A stretch of DNA of 58,269 bases from Alicyclobacillus suci (lineage in GTDB: Bacteria; Bacillota; Bacilli; Alicyclobacillales; Alicyclobacillaceae): assembly GCF_017329615.1 (NCBI RefSeq), contig NZ_JAFMTW010000022.1, positions 1-58,269 of the forward strand. Direction: 5' to 3'. How positions within the stretch are numbered: the first letter of the stretch is position 1; each line of letters opens with the position of its first letter. Below, piece after piece: positions 10,155-17,513 of this stretch. Under the pieces are notes generated by a model. The model was not told the DNA's origin. It did no database searches and saw nothing but the letters and a program-made list of their open reading frames with translations. Both the position numbers and the translations under genes were made by a program.

Positions 10155-10937
10155 GTGAAAATTTTATTTATCGGAGACATCGTGGGGGAGCCCGGGCGTC
10201 GATATGTAGGCGAAATTCTTGATCAGATGCTGCCGGAGATGCAACCAGACTTGGTGGTCGCCAATGCAGAAAATGCGACGCGTGGTAGGGGGCTGTCGCG
10301 GCAATCGGCAGAGGAATTGTATGACGCTGGGGTAGAAATCTTGACGATGGGAAATCACACGTGGGATCAGCGACAAATTTTTGAATTTATTGACGATGAT
10401 ATGCGGATTGTGCGTCCTGCCAATTACCCGCAGGGGACACCTGGACGTGGATTTACGGTGGTGCGTGTGGGGAAACACGAAGTTCTCATCATTAATGTGA
10501 TGGGTCGCACGTTTCTCAGTACGTTGGACTGCCCATTTGAGGCTGTGGACAAGATTCTGGCGGACCATCCGCAGATTCGCCACGTACTCGTTGATATGCA
10601 CGCGGAGGTCACCTCGGAGAAGCTTGGTATGGGGTGGGCATTTGCTGGAAAAGTGTCGGCCGTACTGGGGACGCATACGCACGTGCCGACTGCGGATGCC
10701 AGGATTCTGCCCGGGGGTACGGCGTACATATCGGATGTTGGAATGGTCGGACCGCACGATGGCATTCTCGGAATGAAGCGAGAGCAGGTCATCCGGCGCA
10801 TGCGAACGCAATTGCCGACGAAGTTTGAGGTGGCCGATGGGCCGCGTCAATTCTGCGCAGTATTGCTGGAACTGGATGATGAAAGCGGCAAAGCGCTGCG
10901 AATTGAGCAGGTCCACTGTGAGGAGCCATCCGCATAA
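10155..10937 (+). CDS. ymdB: YmdB metallophosphoesterase (cyclic nucleotide phosphodiesterase)
   Basis: YmdB hydrolyses 2',3'- and 3',5'-cyclic nucleotides and in B. subtilis influences the choice between motility and biofilm. The 260-aa protein has the di-metal motifs in order: GDIVGEPGR near the N terminus, NAEN, GNHTWDQ, HAEVTSEK and GTHTHVPTAD. GTG 10155 follows AAGGGA. The rny-ymdB-spoVS order is as in B. subtilis. Confidence 0.94.
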   Translation: MKILFIGDIVGEPGRRYVGEILDQMLPEMQPDLVVANAENATRGRGLSRQSAEELYDAGVEILTMGNHTWDQRQIFEFIDDDMRIVRPANYPQGTPGRGFTVVRVGKHEVLIINVMGRTFLSTLDCPFEAVDKILADHPQIRHVLVDMHAEVTSEKLGMGWAFAGKVSAVLGTHTHVPTADARILPGGTAYISDVGMVGPHDGILGMKREQVIRRMRTQLPTKFEVADGPRQFCAVLLELDDESGKALRIEQVHCEEPSA

Positions 10938-11068
10938 GTGGTCTGCGCAGTGACGGTGAAATGGTGATTTTCCTGTCGTTCTTGTCCCATCAGTAGCATA
11001 AACAGGACATTTCTGCAATATCGATATATTGTCCTACTGCCGAAGGGGATAGAGGAGGTCATTTCATC

Positions 11069-11329
11069 GTGGATGTATTAAAGGTCTCGGCTAAGTCAAA
11101 TCCGAATTCAGTTGCGGGGGCTTTGGCAGGGGTATTACGCGAACAAGGAAGCGCTGAGATACAAGCGATTGGTGCAGGTGCACTGAATCAGGCTGTGAAG
11201 GCGGTCGCCATTGCCAGAGGGTTTGTGGCACCAAGTGGCGTCGATTTGATTTGTATTCCGGCATTTACCGATATTCAAATCGATGGTGAAGACAGAACCG
11301 CCATTCGACTTCTTGTGGAGCCAAGATAA
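11069..11329 (+). CDS. spoVS: Stage V sporulation protein S
   Basis: SpoVS is a small Alba-like protein needed for normal progress through septation and coat assembly in sporulation. The 86-aa sequence contains the near-invariant core LKVSAKSNPNSVAGALAGV and ends in RTAIRLLVEP. GTG 11069 is preceded by GAGGAGG at 11052-11058. An AGGACATT element near 11004 could be part of a sigma-H promoter, but I find no good matching -10, so that is only a suggestion. Confidence 0.97.
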   Translation: MDVLKVSAKSNPNSVAGALAGVLREQGSAEIQAIGAGALNQAVKAVAIARGFVAPSGVDLICIPAFTDIQIDGEDRTAIRLLVEPR

Positions 11330-11368
11330 CTCAGCTGATGTGCTTTCGGAATGAGGGGAGATTATACG

Positions 11369-12313
11369 TTGCAGTCATGGCTCGTTGCGGATGCGCATGT
11401 GGATGTACTCATGAAATTATTAAATGAAAAGATTCGGTTCGTGGAACATGGACCGGAGCTGGAAGCCAGCCTGCCTTCCTTAGCGGCGGGTCATGTGGCG
11501 ACGCAGGTCTTCGCGCTGTTCGTCATGCCACAGGCGGACGCCGGGGGGCAGTTGCACGACGTGTTGCGCGAGATTGATGCGTTTTATCAGCAAATCGCTT
11601 GTGTCCCCACTGTTCGCATGGTGAAATCGCGGAGTGATTTGCGGGCGGCGAGATCGCAAGGGCAGATGGCCGCGATGTTGTCTCTCGAAGGGGGCGGTTG
11701 CCTGCAAGGGCGTGTCGAGGTGTTGCGGATGCTCAACGAGCTCGGCGTGCGTGGCATGGGACTCACATGGAACGATGCCAACGAGTTGGCAGACGGCTGT
11801 GGCGAATTGCGCGGCGGTGGGCTGACGCGGGCGGGCAGGGCCGTTGTGCGGGAGTTGCAGCGGTTGTCCATGTGGATCGATCTCGCCCATCTCCACGACA
11901 CCGGCATCCGGGATATTCTGCGGATTACCGATGGCCCTGTCATGGCCTCGCACGCGAATGCGCGCACCGTGCACGAGCATCGCCGCAATTTGACCGACGA
12001 TGTGATTCGGGAAATCATTCGCCGAGATGGCTGGATGGGACTCACCTTTGAAGCGAGTTTTCTCGCCGATGGGCAGGCGACCGTCGACGATGTGTTTCGC
12101 CATCTCGAACACGTCCTAACCCTCGGCGGCGAACATCACGTCGGCTTTGGCTCGGATTTCGATGGCACGTCGCACCCTGTGCCAGGTTTGGCGCGCAGCG
12201 GCGACTACGCGAATTTCGCGGAGCAGCTTGCCAATCGATATGGCGAAGCCTTGGCGAAACGGTTGCTGTTCGACAACTTCGAGGACTTTTTGATGCGGCA
12301 GTTGCCCGCGTAA
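11369..12313 (+). CDS. Membrane dipeptidase family enzyme (peptidase M19)
   Basis: M19 enzymes are zinc-dependent dipeptidases of the renal dipeptidase fold. I start at TTG 11369 because GAGGGGAG precedes it; the ATG at 11351 lies upstream of that site. The 314-aa protein shows the metal-binding HVD at residues 10-12, the segment GVRGMGLTWND, the metal-ligand regions IDLAHLHD and ASHANAR, and the C-terminal GFGSDFDG. It lies between spoVS and cotE and may act on spore or cell-wall peptides, which is inference from position only. A strong terminator follows. Confidence 0.9.
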   Translation: MQSWLVADAHVDVLMKLLNEKIRFVEHGPELEASLPSLAAGHVATQVFALFVMPQADAGGQLHDVLREIDAFYQQIACVPTVRMVKSRSDLRAARSQGQMAAMLSLEGGGCLQGRVEVLRMLNELGVRGMGLTWNDANELADGCGELRGGGLTRAGRAVVRELQRLSMWIDLAHLHDTGIRDILRITDGPVMASHANARTVHEHRRNLTDDVIREIIRRDGWMGLTFEASFLADGQATVDDVFRHLEHVLTLGGEHHVGFGSDFDGTSHPVPGLARSGDYANFAEQLANRYGEALAKRLLFDNFEDFLMRQLPA

Positions 12314-12338
12314 ATGAGGGAATTGGAATCGAATCAGG

Positions 12339-12366
12339 AGAGCGCCTATAAAAGGCGCTCTTTTTT
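12339..12366 (+). terminator. Intrinsic terminator after the dipeptidase gene
   Basis: A 9-bp GC-rich stem (12339-12347 with 12353-12361) followed by a T run. It isolates cotE transcription from the genes upstream. Confidence 0.92.
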
Positions 12367-12582
12367 GTGTGCAAGCCCATCTTGACAAGACACTCGGTTC
12401 TCTATGCGCACCCATGTAGACATCCGCATACGATGTCGTGTGGTTGCGGTTGGGCGTCTGACTCGTAGGGAGACACAGTGGCACGGCACTCACCACTTTC
12501 TCCCGCTCCGCATACCGATACAGTATCAAACTCGGGCGAATGACCAAACGTTCACCCGGGCCAAATCAGAGGAGGTTGCCGC

Positions 12583-13062
12583 ATGGTGCTTTCAAACAAA
12601 GACCTCAACTACCGTGAGATCATGGCCAACGCGGTCTGCGGCCGGGGTAGTAAATATGCACAGACGACATACACGATCCGCCCCACGTATCGGCCTAGTA
12701 CAATCGGTGGTTGCTGGGTAATGAATCACATCTACGAGGCAGAACTCGTCGGAGATTACGTCGAGGTTCATGGTCGCTTTGATGTGAATGTATGGTACTC
12801 ACACAACAACAATTCCGAGACGGCTGTCGCCAAGGAGACTGTCACTTATGTCGAGCAGATTGCGCTGCGAGATCTCGACACCGAGTGCATCCGCGACTCC
12901 CGCGAAGTCCACGTGAGTGTCATTCAGAGCCCGAACTGTCTCGACGCCACCCTGGCTGGGAACGGTTCGGAAGTGCTCGTACGCGTGGAGAAAGAATTGG
13001 GCGCGGAAATCATTGGGCAAACGAATCTTTGTCACATAAAACGACATCTTGATTTACGTTAA
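12583..13062 (+). CDS. cotE: Spore coat protein CotE, N-terminal part of a split gene
   Basis: CotE is the morphogenetic protein that anchors the outer spore coat. Residues 1-147 align along their length with B. subtilis CotE: YREIMANAVCGRG, TIRPTYRPSTIGGCWVMNH, VEVHGRFDVNVWYS, and GAEIIGQT near the break. ATG 12583 follows GAGGAGG. After codon 147 (Thr, 13021-13023) the frame leaves CotE homology and adds 12 unrelated residues before a stop at 13060-13062. The conserved acidic tail is missing here but is found intact at 15877-15975. Joined at the AA shared by 13024-13025 and 15877-15878, the gene encodes 179 aa, against about 181 for B. subtilis. The truncated form may be made before excision and would lack the tail involved in coat-protein recruitment. 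Confidence 0.93.
   Translation: MVLSNKDLNYREIMANAVCGRGSKYAQTTYTIRPTYRPSTIGGCWVMNHIYEAELVGDYVEVHGRFDVNVWYSHNNNSETAVAKETVTYVEQIALRDLDTECIRDSREVHVSVIQSPNCLDATLAGNGSEVLVRVEKELGAEIIGQTNLCHIKRHLDLR
13018..13036. other. attL of the cotE element
   Basis: The core CAAACGAA at 13018-13025 contains the proposed crossover AA (13024-13025). On the element side lies TTTGTCACA (13028-13036), which is the exact complement of TGTGACAAA at the other end (15866-15874). In the excised circle these two arms sit symmetrically, two bases either side of the AA. Confidence 0.85.
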
Positions 13063-14450
13063 AAAACATCCCGGAGTGTAATTTGAACGTCGGTGCCCAC
13101 GACCTCGATTCGGCCGATGAGTTGTTGAAGTAATTCCCTTTGCTGAGCGGTGCTAAGCGAATGCCATCCTGCTCGAAAATCGCTGGCGCGTGCGTGGATG
13201 AGGTGCGCGCGCCGTTCGATAGACGCAGCATCAACGGATGCGTGACGCGTGTCGGTGATTTCCAGTAGGTCATCCTCCAGTCGAGCCAACCTTACCCTGA
13301 GTTCATCCAGGGTGACGCCGCCCAGTTCATAGGCGTCCAGCAGGCGCCGCTTGCGCGCCAATAAGGATTCGTGAACTTTTGCCGTATCGCGCGGTTGTCC
13401 GCGTTGCGCGTCAAGGTCAATCGTCAATTCTGAGATGGCGGCTTGGATGTGATGCTGCAGGGCGTCCACTACAGCTGCCTCCAGCAGGTCCGCCCGTACC
13501 ATCCGCGCATCACATTGTTTTAATCGCGCCTTGTTGCAACGATAGTAGCGGTATTTGCGGTTGTACTGCCCCGTCATCGACGCCCCGCATTTGGCGCACC
13601 AGAGCAGACCGCCAAATGGAAATTTTCCAGTCCCTGCGCGCGGGGAGCGCCGTTTGCGCCGTTCTCGCGCATGTTGGGCTGCTTGCCAGGTGGCGAGATT
13701 GACAATAGGTTCATGGCTTCCGTCGGTCAGAATGGTCTCCTGTGACGTCTTAGCACTGCGGTATCCCCAGCGGATTTTGCCGATATAAACCGGGTTTTCG
13801 AGCAGATAGGAGACGGTGTGATTATCCCATATCCCGCCCCGTGCGTCGGTCGTTCGCAACCAGCGCGTGATGCGGTCAATGCTATCTCCGTTTACATATC
13901 TGTGAAAGATTTCGCGGACGACTTGCGCCTCTGTTGGATTGACAGCGAGTGTCTCTCCATTTTTCGTGTATCCGAACGGTGCGGCTGCCGCCACACGTTT
14001 ACCTTCGAGTGCCTTTTGTGCCATTCCGATGGCGACGCGCTCACCGATGGTTTCTCGTTCCCATTGGGCCATGGCGGCGACCATCGTGATGAAGAGGCGA
14101 CCAATGGCCGTGGTCGTGTCAAAAATCTCGGTAGCGGATTTGAAGCCAACCTGGTACTTGTCGAATAATTGCAGAAGTTGGTAGAGATCGGAAACCGACC
14201 TAGTCAGCCGATCCAGCTTGTATACGAGCACGATGTCGATATTTCCGGCGGCGATATCCTGCAGCAATTGTTGTAACTTTGGCCGATGTGTATCTTTGGC
14301 GGAAATGCCCTCGTCAGCGTAGATGCCGACAACTTGCCAATCTTGACTTTCACAATACGCGTTGAGTTTTTGCGTTTGCGCCGCGAGCGAGAACCCCTCT
14401 AAAGCCTGTTCCTGGGTCGACACGCGGATATAGATTGCCGTCCGCTTCAT
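13059..14450 (-). CDS. Site-specific serine recombinase of the cotE element
   Basis: A 463-aa serine recombinase of the SpoIVCA/CisA type, predicted to cut and rejoin DNA with a two-base overlap. The resolvase domain (about residues 1-145) has the nucleophile Ser11 in YIRVSTQEQ, plus YKLDRLTRS. A recombinase domain (about 160-260, GGIWDNHTVSYLLENPVYIG) is followed by a zinc ribbon (CAKCGASMTG near 285 and further Cys near 310-320) and a coiled-coil C-terminal region. The frame is intact. ATG 14450 is preceded by AAAGGAG. The gene reads toward attL and ends only 34 bases from the crossover. A possible sigma-E promoter lies just upstream. Confidence 0.94.
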   Translation of the reverse strand: MKRTAIYIRVSTQEQALEGFSLAAQTQKLNAYCESQDWQVVGIYADEGISAKDTHRPKLQQLLQDIAAGNIDIVLVYKLDRLTRSVSDLYQLLQLFDKYQVGFKSATEIFDTTTAIGRLFITMVAAMAQWERETIGERVAIGMAQKALEGKRVAAAAPFGYTKNGETLAVNPTEAQVVREIFHRYVNGDSIDRITRWLRTTDARGGIWDNHTVSYLLENPVYIGKIRWGYRSAKTSQETILTDGSHEPIVNLATWQAAQHARERRKRRSPRAGTGKFPFGGLLWCAKCGASMTGQYNRKYRYYRCNKARLKQCDARMVRADLLEAAVVDALQHHIQAAISELTIDLDAQRGQPRDTAKVHESLLARKRRLLDAYELGGVTLDELRVRLARLEDDLLEITDTRHASVDAASIERRAHLIHARASDFRAGWHSLSTAQQRELLQQLIGRIEVVGTDVQITLRDVF

Positions 14451-14484
14451 GTCAGACTCCTTTCGTCAACAGCGGTGCTACTCC

Positions 14485-14513
14485 ATTTTACGTGCCCACA
14501 ACGAAGATATCCC
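14485..14513 (-). promoter_or_regulatory. Possible sigma-E-type promoter of the cotE-element recombinase
   Basis: Read on the minus strand, GGGATATC (14513-14506) and CGTAAAAT (14492-14485) are 14 bases apart. This approximates the sigma-E pattern of an ATA-containing -35 and a CATACAAT-like -10 (6 of 8). The ATG is about 35 bases downstream. Mother-cell sigma-E control is known for the skin recombinase gene. The match is suggestive only. Confidence 0.4.
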
Positions 14514-14595
14514 ATCTGTTGCGCGCACCGGTCAGGGTGGTGGTTTAGCAAGCAGACAACCCGTCTTGGCATAGGGGTTAACAGGGGGTGTCTGG

Positions 14596-14781
14596 ATGTC
14601 GAATCACACACGGCGCTTTCACGTACGCTTTGTGGGGGAATGGACGAAGGCACACACGAAAACTTATCAGGAATTTGTTCTGCGTGCGGTTGACAGTGAG
14701 ATAAACGAATCACGGACGCAGCAAACAAATCGGCAATACGACTCGCAAAGTCCCTCGCAGGATAAACAGGGTAGGCGGTAG
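14596..14781 (+). CDS. Small hypothetical protein of the cotE element
   Basis: A 61-aa frame divergent from the recombinase. The start ATG 14596 follows a purine-rich CAGGGGG. The product is basic and hydrophilic (RRFHVRFVGEWT, then a Gln/Ser/Arg-rich tail) with no domain I recognise. Small genes beside serine recombinases can encode directionality factors, so this is one candidate, but nothing in the sequence proves it. Confidence 0.4.
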   Translation: MSNHTRRFHVRFVGEWTKAHTKTYQEFVLRAVDSEINESRTQQTNRQYDSQSPSQDKQGRR

Positions 14782-14925
14782 TGTAGAGCCGGGATGATGG
14801 TGCGTAGCGCTTTGGGGCAAATATCATGCAGAAGTGTTGTCTGTCAAGCGGAATATTATAGGAATGTGTGAAATATATATGAGACAGGAGACGCTTGGCC
14901 CCCGCATTGAGAGGGGAGACCCACA

Positions 14926-15042
14926 TTGAAAGACTTCATGTCCGCCCTGAAAATTTTGCTTTTGGTGCTTCAAGTCGCTTCAGGCATATTGCAACTGGTG
15001 CGTCAGTGGAAGCGCAAAAAATCGCCAAGATCTCGCGTGTAA
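14926..15042 (+). CDS. 38-residue membrane peptide
   Basis: A very short frame with a good ribosome-binding site (GAGGGGAG at 14910-14917) before TTG 14926. It encodes one hydrophobic helix (SALKILLLVLQVASGILQLV) followed by a strongly basic tail (RQWKRKKSPRSRV). An 8-bp inverted repeat, CGTGTAAG at 15036-15043 with its complement at 15050-15057, covers the stop codon. It resembles small toxin-like or holin-like peptides in size and charge only. I do not recognise the family. Confidence 0.45.
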   Translation: MKDFMSALKILLLVLQVASGILQLVRQWKRKKSPRSRV

Positions 15043-15289
15043 GGTGGAGCTTACACGAATCTTGATGTAGCGAATTCCAGGGGGCCAGCGCCCTCCAGCA
15101 CTCGTCTGCGAGCGTTGGTCACAGGAATCTTCCATCGCTCGTAACACTTTGATTGTATGCAGTAAGCAGGCGTTATAGCACTAGGAAGCTGTCATCGTTT
15201 GTTCACAGGCGTTGATACCGTGTAGGCGTATGATAATCAATAGATAGTTAGTCTACTGAACCTATCGAAGCCGAAAGGTGGGGGACACG

Positions 15290-15598
15290 ATGAAGATTTA
15301 TATTGTGACTTATGAATTGTCTTCAGATAAATCACGCGCGCGTGAGGCGCGTATCGAAGAAGCGATAAAGTATCAAGGGGAAGCCCTTGAAATTCAGCGG
15401 GGCGTTTGGATTTTGAAGTCGGTGTACGCGCATTCGGCCATCCGCGACATGATTCAGGCTGAACTGGACGAGCAGGATAAGCTGTTTGTTGGTACGCTCA
15501 GTGGCTATTCTGCCCTTGGCAACACATTTTCACAGGAAGCCGCGGCGCTCATCGCTTCGGTTTGGCATCGCAAATCTGTGGACAAGCACTCCGCATAA
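15290..15598 (+). CDS. Cas2-like / SinR-family small protein
   Basis: A 102-aa protein beginning MKIYIVTYELSSDKSRA, with EEAIKYQGEALEIQRGVWILKS and DKLFVGTLSGYSALGN further on. The layout of a beta-strand start, a helix, the segment ending in W-x-L, then D-x-L-F-V-x-x-L resembles stand-alone Cas2-like proteins of the ferredoxin-like fold often annotated as SinR family. No CRISPR repeats or other cas genes are near. ATG 15290 follows AAAGGTGGGGG; the GTG at 15278 is less likely. A strong terminator follows at once. Function in the element is unknown. Confidence 0.6.
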   Translation: MKIYIVTYELSSDKSRAREARIEEAIKYQGEALEIQRGVWILKSVYAHSAIRDMIQAELDEQDKLFVGTLSGYSALGNTFSQEAAALIASVWHRKSVDKHSA

Positions 15599-15623
15599 CG
15601 AACGCACGGAACGGGTTCTTTCT

Positions 15624-15662
15624 AAATACCCCCCGCACATCGTCAGATGGCGGGGGGTATTT
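15624..15662 (+). terminator. Strong hairpin after the Cas2-like gene
   Basis: A 16-bp stem with one bulged base (AAATACCCCCC at 15624-15634 pairing with 15652-15662, plus inner pairs) and a short T run. It should stop forward transcription before the cotE tail and the coat genes downstream. Confidence 0.85.
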
Positions 15663-15685
15663 AGATCTGCGTTGCGTGCCGCAAC

Positions 15686-15876
15686 CTAAGCGTAGTGGCG
15701 CATGTTCACGACCTCTCCCCGGTGAATTGTACCGAATTCCGTTGCCAATTTATTTTCGAGCAAGAAAGCTTGGTTGGAATAGCTGGTGGCTGGAATTGTC
15801 GGGTACATAGACGCTGATGGCACGTGTGCGAGGCTTACGAGCTTGTATCCGTTGGTGTTTTTTCGTGTGACAAACG
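15686..15876 (-). CDS. Distal part of a frame that exists only when the element is circular
   Basis: Reverse-strand frame ending at 15686 with segments KNTNGYKLVSLAHVPSASM and HRGEVVNMRH. In the integrated state it has no start of its own next to attR. In the excised circle it joins, across attP, to 13069-13024, giving an open frame of 78 codons. That frame starts at ATG 13069-13067, which overlaps the recombinase stop. The SASMYPTI segment is reminiscent of the catalytic serine region of signal-peptidase-like S26 proteins, but there is no Lys partner, so I give no function. It may be chance, yet the overlap with the recombinase end suggests translational coupling. Confidence 0.4.
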
Positions 15877-15878
15877 AA
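15866..15878. other. attR of the cotE element
   Basis: Element-side arm TGTGACAAA (15866-15874) followed by CG and the crossover AA (15877-15878). The core CAAACGAA at 15871-15878 repeats that at attL. The cotE frame resumes exactly at the AA. Confidence 0.85.
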
Positions 15879-15975
15879 ACTCTGTGTGCTAACAGCCGAG
15901 TTGGTTGAAAAGAAAGACGAAGACGACTACTTCGAGGAAGAAAGTGTCCTGGAAGAAGTCGAAATCGAAGACTGA
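15877..15975 (+). CDS. cotE: Spore coat protein CotE, C-terminal part
   Basis: The missing end of cotE. In the frame set by the left half it reads K-L-C-V-L-T-A-E-L-V-E-K-K and then an acidic tail (DEDDYFEEESVLEEVEIED) to a stop at 15973-15975. B. subtilis CotE likewise has ETKVVVEV followed by a strongly acidic tail. This part has no start codon or ribosome-binding site of its own, so it can only be expressed after joining to 12583-13023. Confidence 0.9.
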   Translation, partial: KLCVLTAELVEKKDEDDYFEEESVLEEVEIED

Positions 15976-15991
15976 GATCTACGGTACAAAA

Positions 15992-16022
15992 GTGGGTAGG
16001 GGGAATACCCCTGCCCATTTTT
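15992..16022 (+). terminator. Hairpin between cotE and the ATP-grasp cluster
   Basis: An 11-bp stem including two G-T pairs (15992-16002 with 16008-16018) followed by TTTTTC. It ends immediately before the ribosome-binding site of the next gene, so it may act as a partial terminator within a longer transcript. Confidence 0.75.
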
Positions 16023-16038
16023 CAGGGAGGTCATCAAC

Positions 16039-17415
16039 ATGCGGATGTCTGTCGAAATCAGCTCGAGCTTGCGGGGGAATCACGTTCGGTTGAGCGGTGC
16101 CGACGGCACCAAACTGCCAAACCGACTCGTTTTCGGCGGGCGGGCGACAACGGTTCAATGCACGCGCAATCAAGGACAAACCAAGCATGTGACCCTTTAC
16201 GTGTCGCGGGCGTTGGCACAAGCCCTGTTTGGCCTCGGCCAAAACCGCGTGTTGCACGTGCGCATCGGCGACGCCCTGTGGAGATTGGGGCCTGTACTAG
16301 GGTTGTACGTAGACTTGATTGCGGCGAAGGATAGACCGTTTGGCGAACAGACACGCATGTTTGAAGAACTTTGTACATATGGGCAGCAATTAGGCGTATT
16401 TGTAGTCGTGCAGACACCTGGCGACGTGACGGCAAGGTCAGCCAAAGTGTATGATTCTGTGTCCAAAACGTGGCGTACGGTGCGCGGCGTTGTCCCTGAC
16501 CTGGTCATTCGGCGCGCGGGCACCTTTAAGAAGCCGCGGGCAAAGGTGGCAAAGCGCGAATTGCAGCAGTTGCTCCTACGTAAACGCCTCTACACATTAC
16601 CAAGCCAGTGTAGTAACAAGTGGACACTTTACCAGGTCCTGCACTCGACACCAGAGCTTAATCGCCATTTGCCGGGCACCACGATGTGCACCAGCGGTAC
16701 GCAATTGTACCGAGAGGTAATGGCGCGCAATGACGTGTATGTGAAGCCGCCTGGCGGATCGCAAGGGGTATCGATTTATCGTCTGCAGCGAAAAGGGGCC
16801 CTGATTGAAGCGACGTTTGAGCGACGCGTGGTGCCGCGCTATACAGAGCGTCTGACGAAGGTATTTGAGCCGCGTACGACGATTGAACATCGCATTATCC
16901 AATCCATCGACGAATGTGTTTCGTTTTGGAAACAGACGCGTTTGACGCGCGCCGTCGTCCAGGACACGGTGGAACTGCCGAAGCTGGATGGACAGCCGTA
17001 CGACTTTCGTTGGCTCGTGCAATCGAGCGACGAACCGACGGTGGTGGCGCGAGTGGCGCGAGTTGGCCAAAAAGGCGCGGTGACTACCAATATTCACACG
17101 GGTGGCGACGCGCGCAAGGCTGAAGATCTCGTCCGCCGGATTGTCGGGCGTGATTCAGTGAAGGAGACCATCGCGAAAATGGACAAACTGGCGTCCCAGG
17201 TCGTGCGGACGCTCGCAGCGCGCTATGGCCCATTTGCAGAACTCGGAATTGACTTTGCGTTGACGCCAAAAGGGGACATTTATATTTTCGAGGTCAATCC
17301 CACACCAGGGCGCCGTATGCTCCGCATGTTGTCACAGGACACCCGCCGTCTATCACTCGAGTACTTGCTTGAATATGCTATCAGAGCAACCGGCTATGGT
17401 GGAGCAATACATTAG
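16039..17415 (+). CDS. YheC/YheD-family ATP-grasp protein 1, spore-coat associated
   Basis: A 458-aa protein of the family annotated as endospore coat-associated YheC/YheD. The ATP-grasp region shows YVKPPGGSQGVSIYRL (about residue 235) and the Mg-binding end FAELGIDFALTPKGDIYIFE with N-P-T. An N-terminal domain of about 110 residues is typical of the family. ATP-grasp enzymes join a carboxylate to an amine or thiol through an acyl-phosphate; the substrate here is unknown. ATG 16039 follows GGGAGG. It begins 63 bases after the cotE tail. Confidence 0.85.
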   Translation: MRMSVEISSSLRGNHVRLSGADGTKLPNRLVFGGRATTVQCTRNQGQTKHVTLYVSRALAQALFGLGQNRVLHVRIGDALWRLGPVLGLYVDLIAAKDRPFGEQTRMFEELCTYGQQLGVFVVVQTPGDVTARSAKVYDSVSKTWRTVRGVVPDLVIRRAGTFKKPRAKVAKRELQQLLLRKRLYTLPSQCSNKWTLYQVLHSTPELNRHLPGTTMCTSGTQLYREVMARNDVYVKPPGGSQGVSIYRLQRKGALIEATFERRVVPRYTERLTKVFEPRTTIEHRIIQSIDECVSFWKQTRLTRAVVQDTVELPKLDGQPYDFRWLVQSSDEPTVVARVARVGQKGAVTTNIHTGGDARKAEDLVRRIVGRDSVKETIAKMDKLASQVVRTLAARYGPFAELGIDFALTPKGDIYIFEVNPTPGRRMLRMLSQDTRRLSLEYLLEYAIRATGYGGAIH

Positions 17416-17513
17416 TCAACGGCGACCCAGATGGTCAGTGCGAGTACGGCCAATGCCGTTTATCACCCGTCACTGACTAGGCGTTCGGGTTGCATAGGAG
17501 GGGGCCGCCAGTC

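Larger units (their letters stand above)
13024..15878. mobile_element. 2.85-kb serine-recombinase element interrupting cotE
   Basis: Everything between the two halves of cotE: a reverse-strand serine recombinase at the left end, three small forward genes and a noncoding right end. The repeated core CAAACGAA occurs at 13018-13025 and 15871-15878. Excision at the central AA removes 2,853 bp and restores the cotE frame. No structural phage genes or replication genes are seen, so this is a minimal element comparable in logic, but not in size, to skin. Excision during sporulation is inferred, not shown. Confidence 0.88.

Noticed and set aside
14447..14926. A 159-codon reverse-strand frame upstream of the cotE-element recombinase
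   Set aside because: Ser/Pro/His/Arg-rich, no ribosome-binding site, and overlaps the better-supported small forward gene and the probable recombinase promoter.
15043..15277. Short repeats (CAGGCGTT near 15166 and 15206) that might be a CRISPR remnant next to the Cas2-like gene
   Set aside because: Only two imperfect short copies about 40 bases apart, without a repeat-spacer pattern.
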